A DNA stretch of 64,000 nt from Haematococcus lacustris (lineage: Eukaryota > Chlorophyta > Chlorophyceae > Chlamydomonadales > Haematococcaceae). Shown in pieces: positions 12,901-21,070 of the stretch. Positions within the stretch are counted from its first letter, which is position 1; every line of letters starts with the position of its first letter. The notes under the pieces are model-generated. The model worked only from the letters and a program-made list of their open reading frames with translations, was not told the origin of the DNA and ran no database searches. The DNA lies in assembly GCA_030144725.1 (NCBI GenBank), contig JASKMD010000003.1, forward strand, positions 18,970,427-19,034,426, given 5' to 3'. The position numbers were made by a program, and so were the translations under genes.

Positions 12901-13093
12901 CAGAGGGAACCACAGCAGGTACCACAGCAGTACCACAGCCAAGTAGGTGCATGCAGGCAGCTGGCGCCCCAACTCACAAAAACAACCAGCAGAAGCTTGC
13001 AGCCAGCACCCTCACCAGCGGTGGTGGCGTTTGCGCCTTGCATCCTGGAGCACTCTCGTCCTGGAGAGTCTCCTGCGGCAGCCTGGGGTCCAT
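976..13093 (-). CDS. SCAPER: SCAPER-like coiled-coil protein (spliced, partly resolved)
   Basis: Homologue of S-phase cyclin A-associated protein in the ER, a microtubule/ER and cilium-linked protein. Exons with agreeing phase are 11686-11588, 10034-9915, 9815-9740, 9655-9501, 9055-8966, 8751-8194 and 1239-976. An upstream exon ends at 12439, and a candidate first exon is 13093-13016 (starts MDPRLPQETLQ). The upstream exon ends SPTRRRTPAETR, then comes a charged coiled coil with VAEVAFINQMQEEDRK, matching the family's 'EIAFINTLE' stretch. C-terminal blocks match the conserved helical domain: LPANFAETALLVVATLNNLA (about 2680-2815), HLLSFLLSF (about 2150-2230) and LLLGYFALGSPSNQ...WGRPP (976-1239). 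Further blocks near 7847-7411, 7230-7160, 7050-6950, 6835-6597, 6380-6190, 5740-5504 and 4390-4290 are likely exons with unproven junctions. The stop codon is not located. The family call is firm; the exact model is not. Confidence 0.72.
2274..2517. repeat. 16-bp minisatellite GGTGGCAGGGGTAGCA
   Basis: About 15 tandem copies of a 16-bp unit, with occasional variants carrying GGTAGCAGGGGTAGCA. It lies between the minus-strand exon blocks at 2130-2235 and 2680-2815, so it is probably intronic. Confidence 0.9.
2614..2666. repeat. (CCCCTG)n hexamer tract
   Basis: Short run of CCCCTG/CCCCCG units next to the exon block LPANFAETALLVV of the SCAPER-like gene. Confidence 0.8.
3392..3729. repeat. (CCCCG)n array with slippage variants
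   Basis: About 340 bp of CCCCG units, with one-base insertions and deletions near 3500, 3536, 3627, 3647 and 3672. All six frames are open through it, giving PRPAPP- and GRGGAG-type artefact proteins. It lies in an intron of the minus-strand SCAPER-like gene. Confidence 0.95.
5130..5303. repeat. (GGGGCA)n hexamer array
   Basis: About 28 copies of GGGGCA, ending in two GGGCA-shortened units. It produces long GQGQ and PAPA artefact frames and is intronic to the SCAPER-like gene. Confidence 0.95.
6440..6570. repeat. G-rich GGGAGGGTGGGA degenerate repeat
   Basis: Purine-rich imperfect repeat of GGGAGGGTGGG units, with the potential to form G-quadruplexes. It sits between the minus-strand exon blocks at 6190-6380 and 6597-6835. 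Confidence 0.75.
7951..8065. repeat. (GGGCA)n pentamer array
   Basis: About 23 GGGCA copies in the intron between SCAPER-like exons 8751-8194 and 7847-7411. It is the same monomer as the array inside the hAT element at 14.9 kb. Confidence 0.95.
10375..10450 (+). repeat. Dispersed repeat, copy A of an inverted pair
   Basis: About 76 bp starting ACTTGATTGGAGTAGCTGAG and ending TGAGTTTTGTTTGGCTG. The reverse complement of 17092-17168 matches it with about eight differences. It lies in a SCAPER-like intron, just before the 11-bp minisatellite. Confidence 0.8.
10636..11490. repeat. 11-bp minisatellite (CCCTGCCCCTG)n
   Basis: About 850 bp of alternating CCCCTG and CCCTG units, forming an 11-bp period with roughly 77 copies. 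One unit near 10805 is lengthened and one near 11335 is shortened. It lies in the intron between exons 11686-11588 and 10034-9915 of the SCAPER-like gene. All frames are open through it, so the long predicted proteins here are not real. Confidence 0.95.
11853..11953. repeat. (GGGGGT)n G-rich tract
   Basis: Tandem GGGGGT units decaying into poly-G runs. It is intronic to the SCAPER-like gene, upstream of exon 11686-11588 in the minus sense. Confidence 0.85.
12179..12208 (-). mobile_element. Minimal 3' terminus of the Fanzor-element family
   Basis: About 30 bp beginning CCCCCTTGTCCCTCACTAGG, identical to the reverse complement of the 3' terminus of the Fanzor element that ends at 37671. The flank reads GAGCAG, so CTG directly follows the terminus, as in most other copies. 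Confidence 0.7.
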
Positions 13094-13417
13094 GGCGGAG
13101 TTATTCTATCGCCGCTTCGACGTAGCAGCCATTTAGCTTAGTGCGCTGTCTGCCACCATTGCACGCGCGCTCCATCTCAACAGGGCTCCTAGGACATGCT
13201 CGTTTAAATTTCAAATACTCAAGCTAATCATTCCCATCGTTGCAGGGCGTGGACAAGACAGTGGCAATGAAGGTGGCAATCCTGTGCGCGGGACCCGTGC
13301 GCCCGTTGCGTGCAGTAAGGGCGATGGCTGTTGGTGCGTGAGGATCCGGGGTGCTTACATAGTATGCACATTCACTGAGCTACATACTGTACACAAACAT
13401 GACTGGAGACAGGGCAT
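13094..13417. other. Upstream region of the SCAPER-like gene
   Basis: About 320 bp with no convincing gene. It should contain the promoter of the minus-strand SCAPER-like gene if the start at 13093 is right. I see no clear TATA box. Confidence 0.4.
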
Positions 13418-13499
13418 CCCCCTTGTCCCTCACTAGGGCTTCCATTTGAGTCGGACCACCAGGGACCACTAGTGGCCACTAGCGGGAATACTAGGGACT
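13418..13499 (-). mobile_element. 82-bp 3'-end fragment of the Fanzor-element family
   Basis: Begins CCCCCTTGTCCCTCACTAGG and continues through the CCAGGGACCACTAGTGGCC block found at 37.6, 50.2 and 57.2 kb (reverse complement of 37.6 kb). It is truncated after 82 bp and is the shortest copy that still holds the CTAGTGG-rich part. Confidence 0.8.
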
Positions 13500-13547
13500 G
13501 GCAGCCATGCATGTCGCTGCGAACATCAAGGTGCCCATGCCGTGAAT

Positions 13548-13555
13548 ATTGGTGC
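13548..13555. repeat. 8-bp target site duplication, left (ATTGGTGC)
   Basis: ATTGGTGC directly precedes the CAGGGCTGTGG terminus of the hAT element. It is repeated exactly at 16733-16740. Confidence 0.92.
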
Positions 13556-14859
13556 CAGGGCTGTGGGATACGGGCTTACGATTACGGTTCCGCTTACGTG
13601 CTTATCGTAATACGTGGTCACACGCGTAAGGTTCCGCCTAACCAATCCGTAAGGTTCCGCCGTAAGGGGCCCATGCAAGCATGCGGGGCCTCTTTTTCGC
13701 CTTTCCCCTTCCGCCTTCCCTGCTTCCGCCGACCCTGCTTCCCCTGTTTCCGCTAACCTAGAGTACTTGTTTACTTTGTTACTTTGTGTGTTTGCAATCT
13801 TTACTCATCTCAACTCTCCTAGCCCAACCATCAGCCATCAACATCAAGCCCAACCATCAGCCATCAACTCGTGCCTAAGCAGGTTTGCACTGTGACAGCA
13901 GCTGCTGGGTTGCTAGGCTCAAACCTCCCCATCTCAGCCATGCAAGTCATGTATGCAGTGAACTGGCGCCCTTGTAGCGTGCGCCACTGACGTGAGTGTT
14001 GCGCCAGATGCCTTCCAGCACCCGCACAACATGCCTTCCAACACCTGCACGACAAGCAGAAAGATGGCACAGTAGTAGGTGACACACGCAAAAAGATAAC
14101 ATGATGCCTCTTTGGCTCACCTCTTAGTCCTAGCTCTGGTCTTGCGGGGTCTTACGCATCCACCTCTCGTACTCCTCCCAGTCTGCATCCGACAAGGTCT
14201 TCGGCTTGCGCTCCAACACTCTCCTGAGTGAATAACAACGAATCACATGCACATGCACCACACATGCACATGCAGCATGCAGCAGCATCAGCAGCAGCAT
14301 CAGCAATAGCAGCAGGGCAGCAAGGTAGCAGGGCACCAGCGGCGGTGTTAGATCAGCCGGTGCTGCCAGTGCTTACTTATTGAAGTAGATGTAGGCCATG
14401 ATCCACATGCGTCCCAGGATGAGGCTGGCGCGCTTGTCACTCCACACGTGGCTGAAAGCACTGAAGACCCGCTCATTGGCAGCAGCTGTGGCGGGGATGC
14501 ACAACACCCGTTGAGCCACTGTCTGCAGTTCTGGGGCGAAGTCTCCGTGAGCCGCCACCAGCGGACAGGGTCCGTAGTCAGTTGAGGGGCGAAGTACACG
14601 GCTGACAAGCTGGTGCGTGAGAACAGCACCACATCAGGCTGCTGCCAGAGTGCTAGCTGGCTCAATGCTTCAGCAGCCGGCCGGTCACCCTCGCTGCCAT
14701 CCTCAGTGGCCAGCTTGATGAGGAGCTGCTCAGCTAGTTTCTTCTGCTCACGTGTGACGTGTTGCGATTGGCGCCTGTAGCGAGGGTCCAGCAGTGCTGC
14801 CAAGTACTGGGCTGCACTAGCACTGTACTGCATGCGCTTGTTATACATCTGAAGAACAG

Positions 14860-15439
14860 GGCAGGGCAGGGCAGGGCAGGGCAGGGCAAGGCAGGGCAGG
14901 GCAGGGCAGGGCAGGGCAGGGCAGGGCAGGGCAGGGCAGGGCAGGGCAGGGCAGGGCAGGGCAGGGCAGGGCAGGGCAGGGCAGGGCAGGGCAGGGCAGG
15001 GCAGGGCAGGGCAGGGCAGGGCAGGGCAGGGCAGGGCAGGGCAGGGCAGGGCAGGGCAGGGCAGGGCAGGGCAGGGCAGGGCAGGGCAGGGCAGGGCAGG
15101 GCAGGGCAGGGCAGGGCAGGGCAGGGCAGGGCAGGGCAGGGCAGGGCAGGGCAGGGCAGGGCAGGGCAGGGCAGGGCAGGGCAGGGCAGGGCAGGGCAGG
15201 GCAGGGCAGGGCAGGGCAGGGCAGGGCAGGGCAGGGCAGGGCAGGGCAGGGCAGGGCAGGGCAGGGCAGGGCAGGGCAGGGCAGGGCAGGGCAGGGCAGG
15301 GCAGGGCAGGGCAGGGCAGGGCAGGGCAGGGCAGGGCAGGGCAGGGCAGGGCAGGGCAGGGCAGGGCAGGGCAGGGCAGGGCAGGGGCAGGGCAGGGCAG
15401 GGCAGGGCAGGGCAGGGCAGGGCAGGGCAGGGCAGGGCA
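14860..15439. repeat. (GGGCA)n array inside the hAT transposase gene
   Basis: About 575 bp of near-perfect GGGCA pentamers, with one GGGGCA unit near 15384. It lies between the DUF659 exon and the C-terminal exons of the transposase, so it is probably an expanded intron. Confidence 0.95.
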
Positions 15440-15975
15440 CCTTTCATGTAGAGGTCCTGCACATGCATATGGCACGGCACACCCAGGACTTTGGGGTACT
15501 TCTCCTCAACAAGCCGCCAGAGCGCCTTGTGTGTGCTGGAGGTGTCTGTCACGAGTACGCACACCTTGCCTTCCTGCACATCAATACAATAGAAGCATCA
15601 AGCCGGCCTCAATACGATGGCACATCAATACAATGGCATTGGATCATGATGACGTTAACGCAGACTGGTGCGCACCAGGTTGTGCTTTGTCATGGTCTCT
15701 TCAAAGTTGGACAAGAGGTAGGCTGCCGTCACGCTGTTGGCCTCTGTGTTGACGCAGTCCACCAGGTACGCTCGCCCCCACCAGGCAACACACCAGGCCA
15801 GGCAGTGTGCAGAGCCTAGGTCCTTGGACCAGCCGTCCACGGACATGGCCACGAATGGCTGGGTCTCCACCCTCTCCACCACAGCTGTGAACACGCCTTG
15901 GTACACGTCGAGCATCATGCGGTGACTCAGCTGTGGGCAGGCAGGCATGCGGGAGGAGGCATGCGGTGACTGCGA

Positions 15976-15979
15976 GCGG

Positions 15980-16022
<43 letters not shown>
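15976..16022. repeat. (GGCA)n tetramer tract
   Basis: About 12 GGCA copies within the transposase intron between the exons ending at 16051 and starting at 15930. Confidence 0.9.
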
Positions 16023-16023
<1 letters not shown>

Positions 16024-16732
16024 TAGGAGGCAAGATAGGCTGTCTCTCACCAAGTAGCGAGAAGGGGGTGTCCAGTCAGGCTTGAGAGCCCGTACAAACG
16101 CCAAGAAGGCGTCAGACTCCACAATGGTGAGAGGCAGGCCATCATGCAGTAGCCACTCCAATAGCAAGCGGGCAACGTTATTGTTGCCAACCTCCTGGCT
16201 TGGGCCTGCCAGGCCTTGCCTGGCCTCTAGGTGCTGACGGACGACATGCACGTTGGCTGAGTCAGCCCTGGCCTCGGCACTCGACAGGTACGGGCAGACC
16301 GCTGTTAGCAGGTGTGCACCGAGGTGGTTTGAGTTGCTGCCAGGGGCGGCCTTGGCAGCAAAGGAGCAGAACTTGCGCCGAAGTGCCTATGATACCAGAC
16401 CTGTGTGCTGATGTTGGGCTGTTCTGTCCTGCTGCGCTTTCTAAGCGGCCTAGAGACGCCGGGGATCTGCTGCACATCCTCTGCCGTGGCCATGGAGGGT
16501 CGTCGCAAGAGGGTCTGCATCTGCTGAGTGGCGCGTGGTGACCCCAGCTCCATGGCAGTCGATGTGCGCTGGTCGCGACGCACTGATGCTGCTGCAGGGC
16601 TTAAAGGTCACAGGGTGCTTCACACATACGGATGGCGGTTGGTCCGGATTTGACCCGTATTACTTACGGATATACGTGCGTAAGTATTACCACCCGGATA
16701 TCCGTAACTTACCCCGTATTGCCACAGCCCTG

Positions 16733-16740
16733 ATTGGTGC
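16733..16740. repeat. 8-bp target site duplication, right (ATTGGTGC)
   Basis: Exact copy of 13548-13555, directly after the CCACAGCCCTG end of the hAT element. Confidence 0.92.
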
Positions 16741-17337
16741 ACATGCATGGCTGGCTGATGGGCAAACTATGATCACAGTCAGGCAAACAATGCACACTCT
16801 ATCGCACACACATCCCCTTCGTCAGGGGCAATCGAAATTGTTTGTTTTATTTGGCTCATGGCATGATGCACATGTCACTATCGCTGCCTATCGACATGCA
16901 CTGAGTTTGTCTCCGGTGCTGCTGGGAAGCAGCGAGACTTATGATCATGTATGGTCGACCCATGCGGACCGCAATGCGGTGTACCTCCACTCCTTTCTTA
17001 ATTCCTTTCCCTCCTCCTCCTCCCCCACTTGCTCCCACTTCCCGTCCTTCTGTCCAGCTACCAGACTTCTTCTCATAACCCCTGCACTAGTCAGGCAAAC
17101 AAAACTCATTCAAGAAGGAACAACATGCTTGACTGTGGGTAACCTCACTCAGCTACTCCAATCAAGTTGAAGCAACCTCGGTCGCACCCTTGATGACTGC
17201 AAACCCCACATCGATGGCACGTTCTTGGGCAAACCCCATGACCACTGGGCACCTCATCAAAAGTAACATCTTAATTCTTGTGAGGCTAACAGCCTGTGCA
17301 AACTACTAGGGCCTACGCATTGTTGCGGGCCCGGACA
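16741..17337. other. Intergenic, no gene seen
   Basis: Relatively AT-richer sequence. It carries copy B of the inverted dispersed repeat (17092-17168). The phrase GATCACAGTCAGGCAA at about 16771 recurs at 17757. No coding signal is convincing. Confidence 0.5.
17092..17168 (-). repeat. Dispersed repeat, copy B of an inverted pair
   Basis: The reverse complement matches 10375-10450 over about 76 bp at roughly 89% identity by eye. The two copies are 6.6 kb apart in opposite orientation and bracket the hAT element and the 5' half of the SCAPER-like gene. Confidence 0.8.
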
Positions 17338-17341
17338 TCAA

Positions 17342-17613
17342 TGCCCCGCCGGTACTCTGCAGCCTATCCTTAGGCAGCCGGTCATTGACCAGCTTGTAGC
17401 GCTGATGGTACTCCTTGCCAATGGGGGGCAGGGCCTCCAGGCCCTCCCAGCGGCACAGCTCCAGGGGGCGCTGCTTGCTCTCCCCAATGCGCTGGAAGTT
17501 AAGGCACGGGTTGGTGTCCCGGTCCAGCCACCTGCCCCATGGGGGGGCCTGGGGTCGCTGTACTGGGCCAGGTGGGGCGCATCAGGTCGCCATCCATCCG
17601 AGTGAGGCGGCAA
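17342..17613 (-). pseudogene. Fanzor C-terminal relic (RuvC-III region)
   Basis: The minus-strand frame through 17545-17342 reads GRWLDRDTNPCLNF, then RIGESKQRPLELCRWEG and KEYHQRYKLVNDRLPKD. This aligns with LDRDCNAALDMLRIGESRW in the better copy at 37.2 kb. DRDxN is the RuvC-III signature of TnpB/Fanzor RNA-guided nucleases, with the second D the predicted catalytic residue. No N-terminal part, zinc ribbon or conserved 3' terminus is found nearby. It is therefore a diverged fragment, not a gene. Confidence 0.75.
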
Positions 17614-18281
17614 TCGTATTTATTACAATATATCCATTACTGCACTGAACTTGCTGTCTATAGCTGTCTAAACTGACAGTAATCAATGGCACTGCAGCAA
17701 CATGTAAAGGCACTCTTGCAGTCAACCTGCACTCTTGCAGTCAGCCCGCTCAGCATGATCACAGTCAGGCAAGCCCACATCACGCTTAGCACCGTGCTAC
17801 AGCAACACAGGCGGTATCTGAATGGACAGCACATTGGACAGAACTATGGAGATCATGATGAGGATGTGGTGATGATGAGCATCATCAGCCCATGTATCAA
17901 CTCATGCTGCTGTCGACGCATAGGCCTCTGCCCCTTGTCTTATGAGCCATGCAGTACGCTGTGATGCGGCAGCACTCCTGCACGCGTGGCTTACAGGCAA
18001 ACAGAGCTTGTTCAACACGGAGCCATCAATGATGTCCATTTGATTCTTTACTGAGCCAACCACCGGACGAACGCGTGGCTTACAGGCCGGTTGAGCAGGT
18101 GGGGCTAGAGGGGTGGGGGACAGCAGGCAGCCCACCCCAGGGCGCAACCCTGTTAGGGGTACATCACACCCCCCCTCACACACACCCCATGCCACCAGAG
18201 CATGGGCATGAGCAGGGCTGGCAGCCCACCCCATGGCCGCCAGGCGCCACCCTGGGTGCCCACCCCACACCCCACACCTCC
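17614..18281. other. Intergenic with short direct repeats
   Basis: No gene is supported. ACGCGTGGCTTACAGGC occurs twice (about 17979 and 18071). CA-rich blocks of CACACACCCCATGCCA are duplicated near 18175 and 18287, the second inside the next gene's 3' end. Confidence 0.4.
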
Positions 18282-20575
18282 TCACACACACCCCATGCCA
18301 GCTGCCGCTGCTGCCACCACTGCCAACAACACGAAGGCAGGCATGGCTCTGCTGGTGCTGGCGGTTGATGTGGGTGAGGGTTGAGTTCCAGGATCAGAGG
18401 CCCCTGCACCGGGCTGCGCCGCACTGTCTGGCCCCTGCTGCCGCTGCTGCCCCTGCTGCCCCTGCCCCTGCTGCTGCTGCTCTTCCCCCTTGCTGGTGCT
18501 TCCTGCCGAGGGTGCAGGCAGCACCTGGACTCCTAGCCCTGGTCCTAAGCCGCTGGCTACTGGCTGTGAGGCGTTGAGTGGAAGAGGTGAGGAGGTGGGC
18601 GGGAGGAGTGCTGCAGGCGGGCTGGTGGCGCCAGGATAGGGCGCGGTGGCTTGCGCCAGCAACTGCTGCACACAGCGGTCGGGCAGGCTGCTGATGCTGC
18701 ACTGCCCCAGCCCTATGAGCGCAGCCGTGGACAGAGTGGAGGTCATGACCAATTGCAGCCCCAGCTGGTCCCTGCAGGGCGCAGCAGGGGGGACACACGT
18801 CAGCAGCCAGGAGGACGTCGCACGGGGCCGAGGGACAGAGCCCATACCCTACGCCCGCCCCTTGTCTCTGCAGCCCCCTCCTGTAGCCCCCTTATTGAGG
18901 TGCGGGCTGAGTGGGCTGAGTGGCCTGAGCTGGCCTGTGTGAGTGAGCCTGAGACTGTGTGGCCTGGGCTGAGTGGCCTGGGGACCTCCTGACCAGGATT
19001 CATGCGCTGCCTCCACCCAGGTGCTGGTTGACCCAGGGTTCACCCCCCACACCCCAGCTAGGTCATGAGGGTTAGGGGCAAGGTCAGAGCTGGACAGGTC
19101 ACATGAGGCTGCTCTACCTGCATACACCCCACCCAGCTGGGGCGCAGCTGCTCAGCCGCCACCTACACATGTGTATTGGCATGGCTGCCACTGTTGCAGT
19201 CGCGCTGCACCCGCTGCTGCCAGCCTCGGCACACAGTTCAGGCCAGCTCACCCACTTGCAGTTGTCAAACAGGGCCGTGGCAGCCGCGGTGTCCCCTGTC
19301 ATCAGCTGCACCACGTTGATGCCTGCCTGCACAGCAGTAACCCAGCCGCCCTTGGGGATTAGGGTCAGGGTTGGGGATAAGGTCAGGATTAGGGGTGGGG
19401 TTAGGGTCGTGGGTGGGATGAGGGTTAGGGGCAGGGTTGGGAATACGGTCAGGGTCAGGGGTGGGGTTAGGGTGTGGGTCAGGATGGTTGTTGCCTGACT
19501 GCACAGCGGTGCTCCAGCCGCCCTTGCCTTAAGGCATCAGCAGCACTGGACAGCCTGCTCACCAGGCCCACACCCAGCTGAGATGGGCCCCTAGCAGATC
19601 AGGCGTAGCATCAGCTGGTGTGCTTAGTGTGCAGCCAGCGTGGGGCTCATGTGGGGCACCATGGTGCTCCCCCGCCAGCCCCACTGAGCAAGGCCAAGGC
19701 TGGGAAGCTGACACCCCTCTAGAATCGGCTGGGCTGCTTGGCAGGTGGCTTGACCGGGAGTGCGAGTCATCCCCGTTGGTGAGGCACAGCGGCACCCAAT
19801 ACAGCTGTGATCACGGCCTGGACGTCGATTGCTGGCCACCATGCGCTAGGAGTAATCATGCATGCAGTCCACGGCACAGGAAGCTCTCCCACAGTGGCGT
19901 GCGCTAAGCACTGTATGTTGAAGCTTGCGCTGTTTAGCTTGTCGTTTAGCTTGTCGTCAAGCATGGGAACCAGGGCGGCGCACAGGCATGTGAGGGTCAG
20001 GCCCGCGCACAGGCGCATGGACCAACACTGCCCTAGCTGTGTGCTGCCCTCATGTTGAGGAGGAGTGCGGTGAGCCTGCCAGAGCGCTGAGGCTAAGCCA
20101 GCTGGAGCTCCTCTGCTGACGTGGCAGAGCTGGACAGCGCTGTGCTAAGCAGCTACTGTTTGGCATCATGGCCACCAACAGAGCTTTGCATGGAGGCATG
20201 GCTGGCGGATGCCAACACCCCACCATTAGCCTAGCCTGGCCCCCACAGCATGACTGACCAGCATCAGCTGGGACGCTAGCGTAGAGCTGAGGGAACACAG
20301 GCACTCGTCGCAGGCCACCATTCCAGTTATGGGGCGCAGCTCTGCGGTGGTGGCGCGCAGCCAAAGGGGTGACATTGCAGGTGCCGTGCTGGAAGGCGAA
20401 CCTGCTTTCACAACCTGGTGCACGTACCGCACGCTGGCGCCACGGCGCCGAAATCCATCAGCGCTAGCTGGGAGTCCGCGACTGGGCAAACCGGCTGCTG
20501 TGCGCTCGCTGGCCCCGCGGCCGCGAGTGCCAGGGCTGCAAGGGTCGCCAAAGCCCGCCGAAGCGAGCAGCGCAT
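18282..20575 (-). CDS. Secreted Cys-rich protein with possible C-terminal membrane/GPI signal
   Basis: I do not recognise this family. Exon 20575-20428 starts MRCSLRRALATLAALALAAA...ASA-QQPVCPVADSQ, a textbook signal peptide. It joins in phase (GTACGT donor) to 20341-20259, which carries ELRPITGMVACDECLCSLSS. A further exon, 19326-19252, reads AGINVVQLMTGDTAAATALF and ends DNCKW. The last block (from about 18770) has DQLGLQLVMTSTLST...GQCSISSLPDRCVQQLL, a Pro/Gln/Ser-rich stretch and AMPAFVLLAVVAAAAAG at the end, which could be a GPI or membrane signal. Phase does not match between the third and last blocks, so at least one exon is missing. A TATA-like box lies 120 bp upstream. It is probably a cell-surface or wall protein, by inference only. 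Confidence 0.6.
19347..19490. repeat. Degenerate GGGTTAGGG/GGGTCAGGG tract
   Basis: Irregular telomere-like G-rich units (GGGATTAGGGTCAGGGTTGGGGA and variants) upstream (minus sense) of exon 19326-19252. Too irregular to be a true telomeric array. Confidence 0.6.
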
Positions 20576-20694
20576 CGCAGACAGCCAATGCACACAGCTT
20601 CTATACCACACGGGGGCCGATTGGAAAAGTGGGTCGGCCGGTCCGCTGAAGCCTTGTGTCAAGCGCAGCGAGACGGAAGCATTCACAGGGACCT

Positions 20695-20702
20695 CTATAT
20701 AT
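20695..20702 (-). promoter_or_regulatory. TATA-like box of the secreted-protein gene
   Basis: Minus-sense GGATATATAGAGG lies about 120 bp upstream of the ATG at 20575. This is the only clear TATA element seen before any gene here. The spacing is plausible for a short 5' leader. Confidence 0.5.
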
Positions 20703-21070
20703 CCGTTGGCTCCTGTACCGCAACCTCGCCTCAAGACAGGCAAAGTTCCCGCTCTCCAAACCCAGCCCAGCACAAACATGGATGGACATGGTCCACACAG
20801 TCTATTCGTAGCAAGGCCGACACAGCTTGTTTGAGGTGGTGGCTTGATGTAGAGCTAGTGCCCAGTTGCTGATATTCTCGATACTAGAAACAGGCCAACA
20901 TCCCTCATGTTATCCCAAATTGATTAGGCCATTGAATCTGGCAACGAATCTATTTGAGGACACGGATAGCTACATGAGAGGTCAAGGCTGCCTCGATGGT
21001 GGCGCTAGAGCGAGGCAGTTGGTGGTGTTTGACATGTTCCAAGTAGGCAGGCATGTAGTATAGAATTGAC

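Larger units (their letters stand above)
14130..16553 (-). pseudogene. hAT transposase (BED-like, DUF659, hAT C-terminal dimerisation), frame disrupted
   Basis: In minus order: MELGSPRATQQ start; BED-like remnant SNHLGAHLLTAVCPYL; GLPLTIVESDAFLAFVRALK; intron; SHRMMLDVYQG and SVDGWSKDLG (15930-15676); DUF659 core CVLVTDTSSTHKALW...VPCHMHVQDLYMK (15573-15441); YLAALLDPRYRRQ; the hAT signature AAANERVFSAFSHVWSDKR; final exon RVLERKPKTLS...QDQS with stop at 14130. The hAT RNase H fold cuts and rejoins DNA at the element ends. Three junctions fail: a frame change near 16390, a phase mismatch across the GGGCA-filled intron, and a two-base shift near 14555. The gene is therefore decayed, or the assembly has indels. 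Confidence 0.85.
13556..16732 (-). mobile_element. hAT-superfamily DNA transposon with intact ends
   Basis: A 3177-bp element. Both ends read CAGGGCTGTGG inward, followed by an imperfect ATACGGG...TTACG terminal inverted repeat. Subterminal TACGGA/CGTAAG motifs recur at both ends, as in many hAT elements. The element is flanked by the exact 8-bp duplication ATTGGTGC, the hallmark target-site length of hAT elements. A transposase lies inside on the minus strand (14130-16553). It is inserted about 460 bp upstream of the predicted SCAPER-like start. The perfect duplication suggests a recent insertion, yet the transposase frame is disrupted, so this copy may have been moved by another element. 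Confidence 0.92.

Noticed and set aside
14348..15579. CPALPCPAL-rich proteins of 280-375 aa
   Set aside because: Read-through of the GGGCA array within the hAT element; only their ends are transposase exons.
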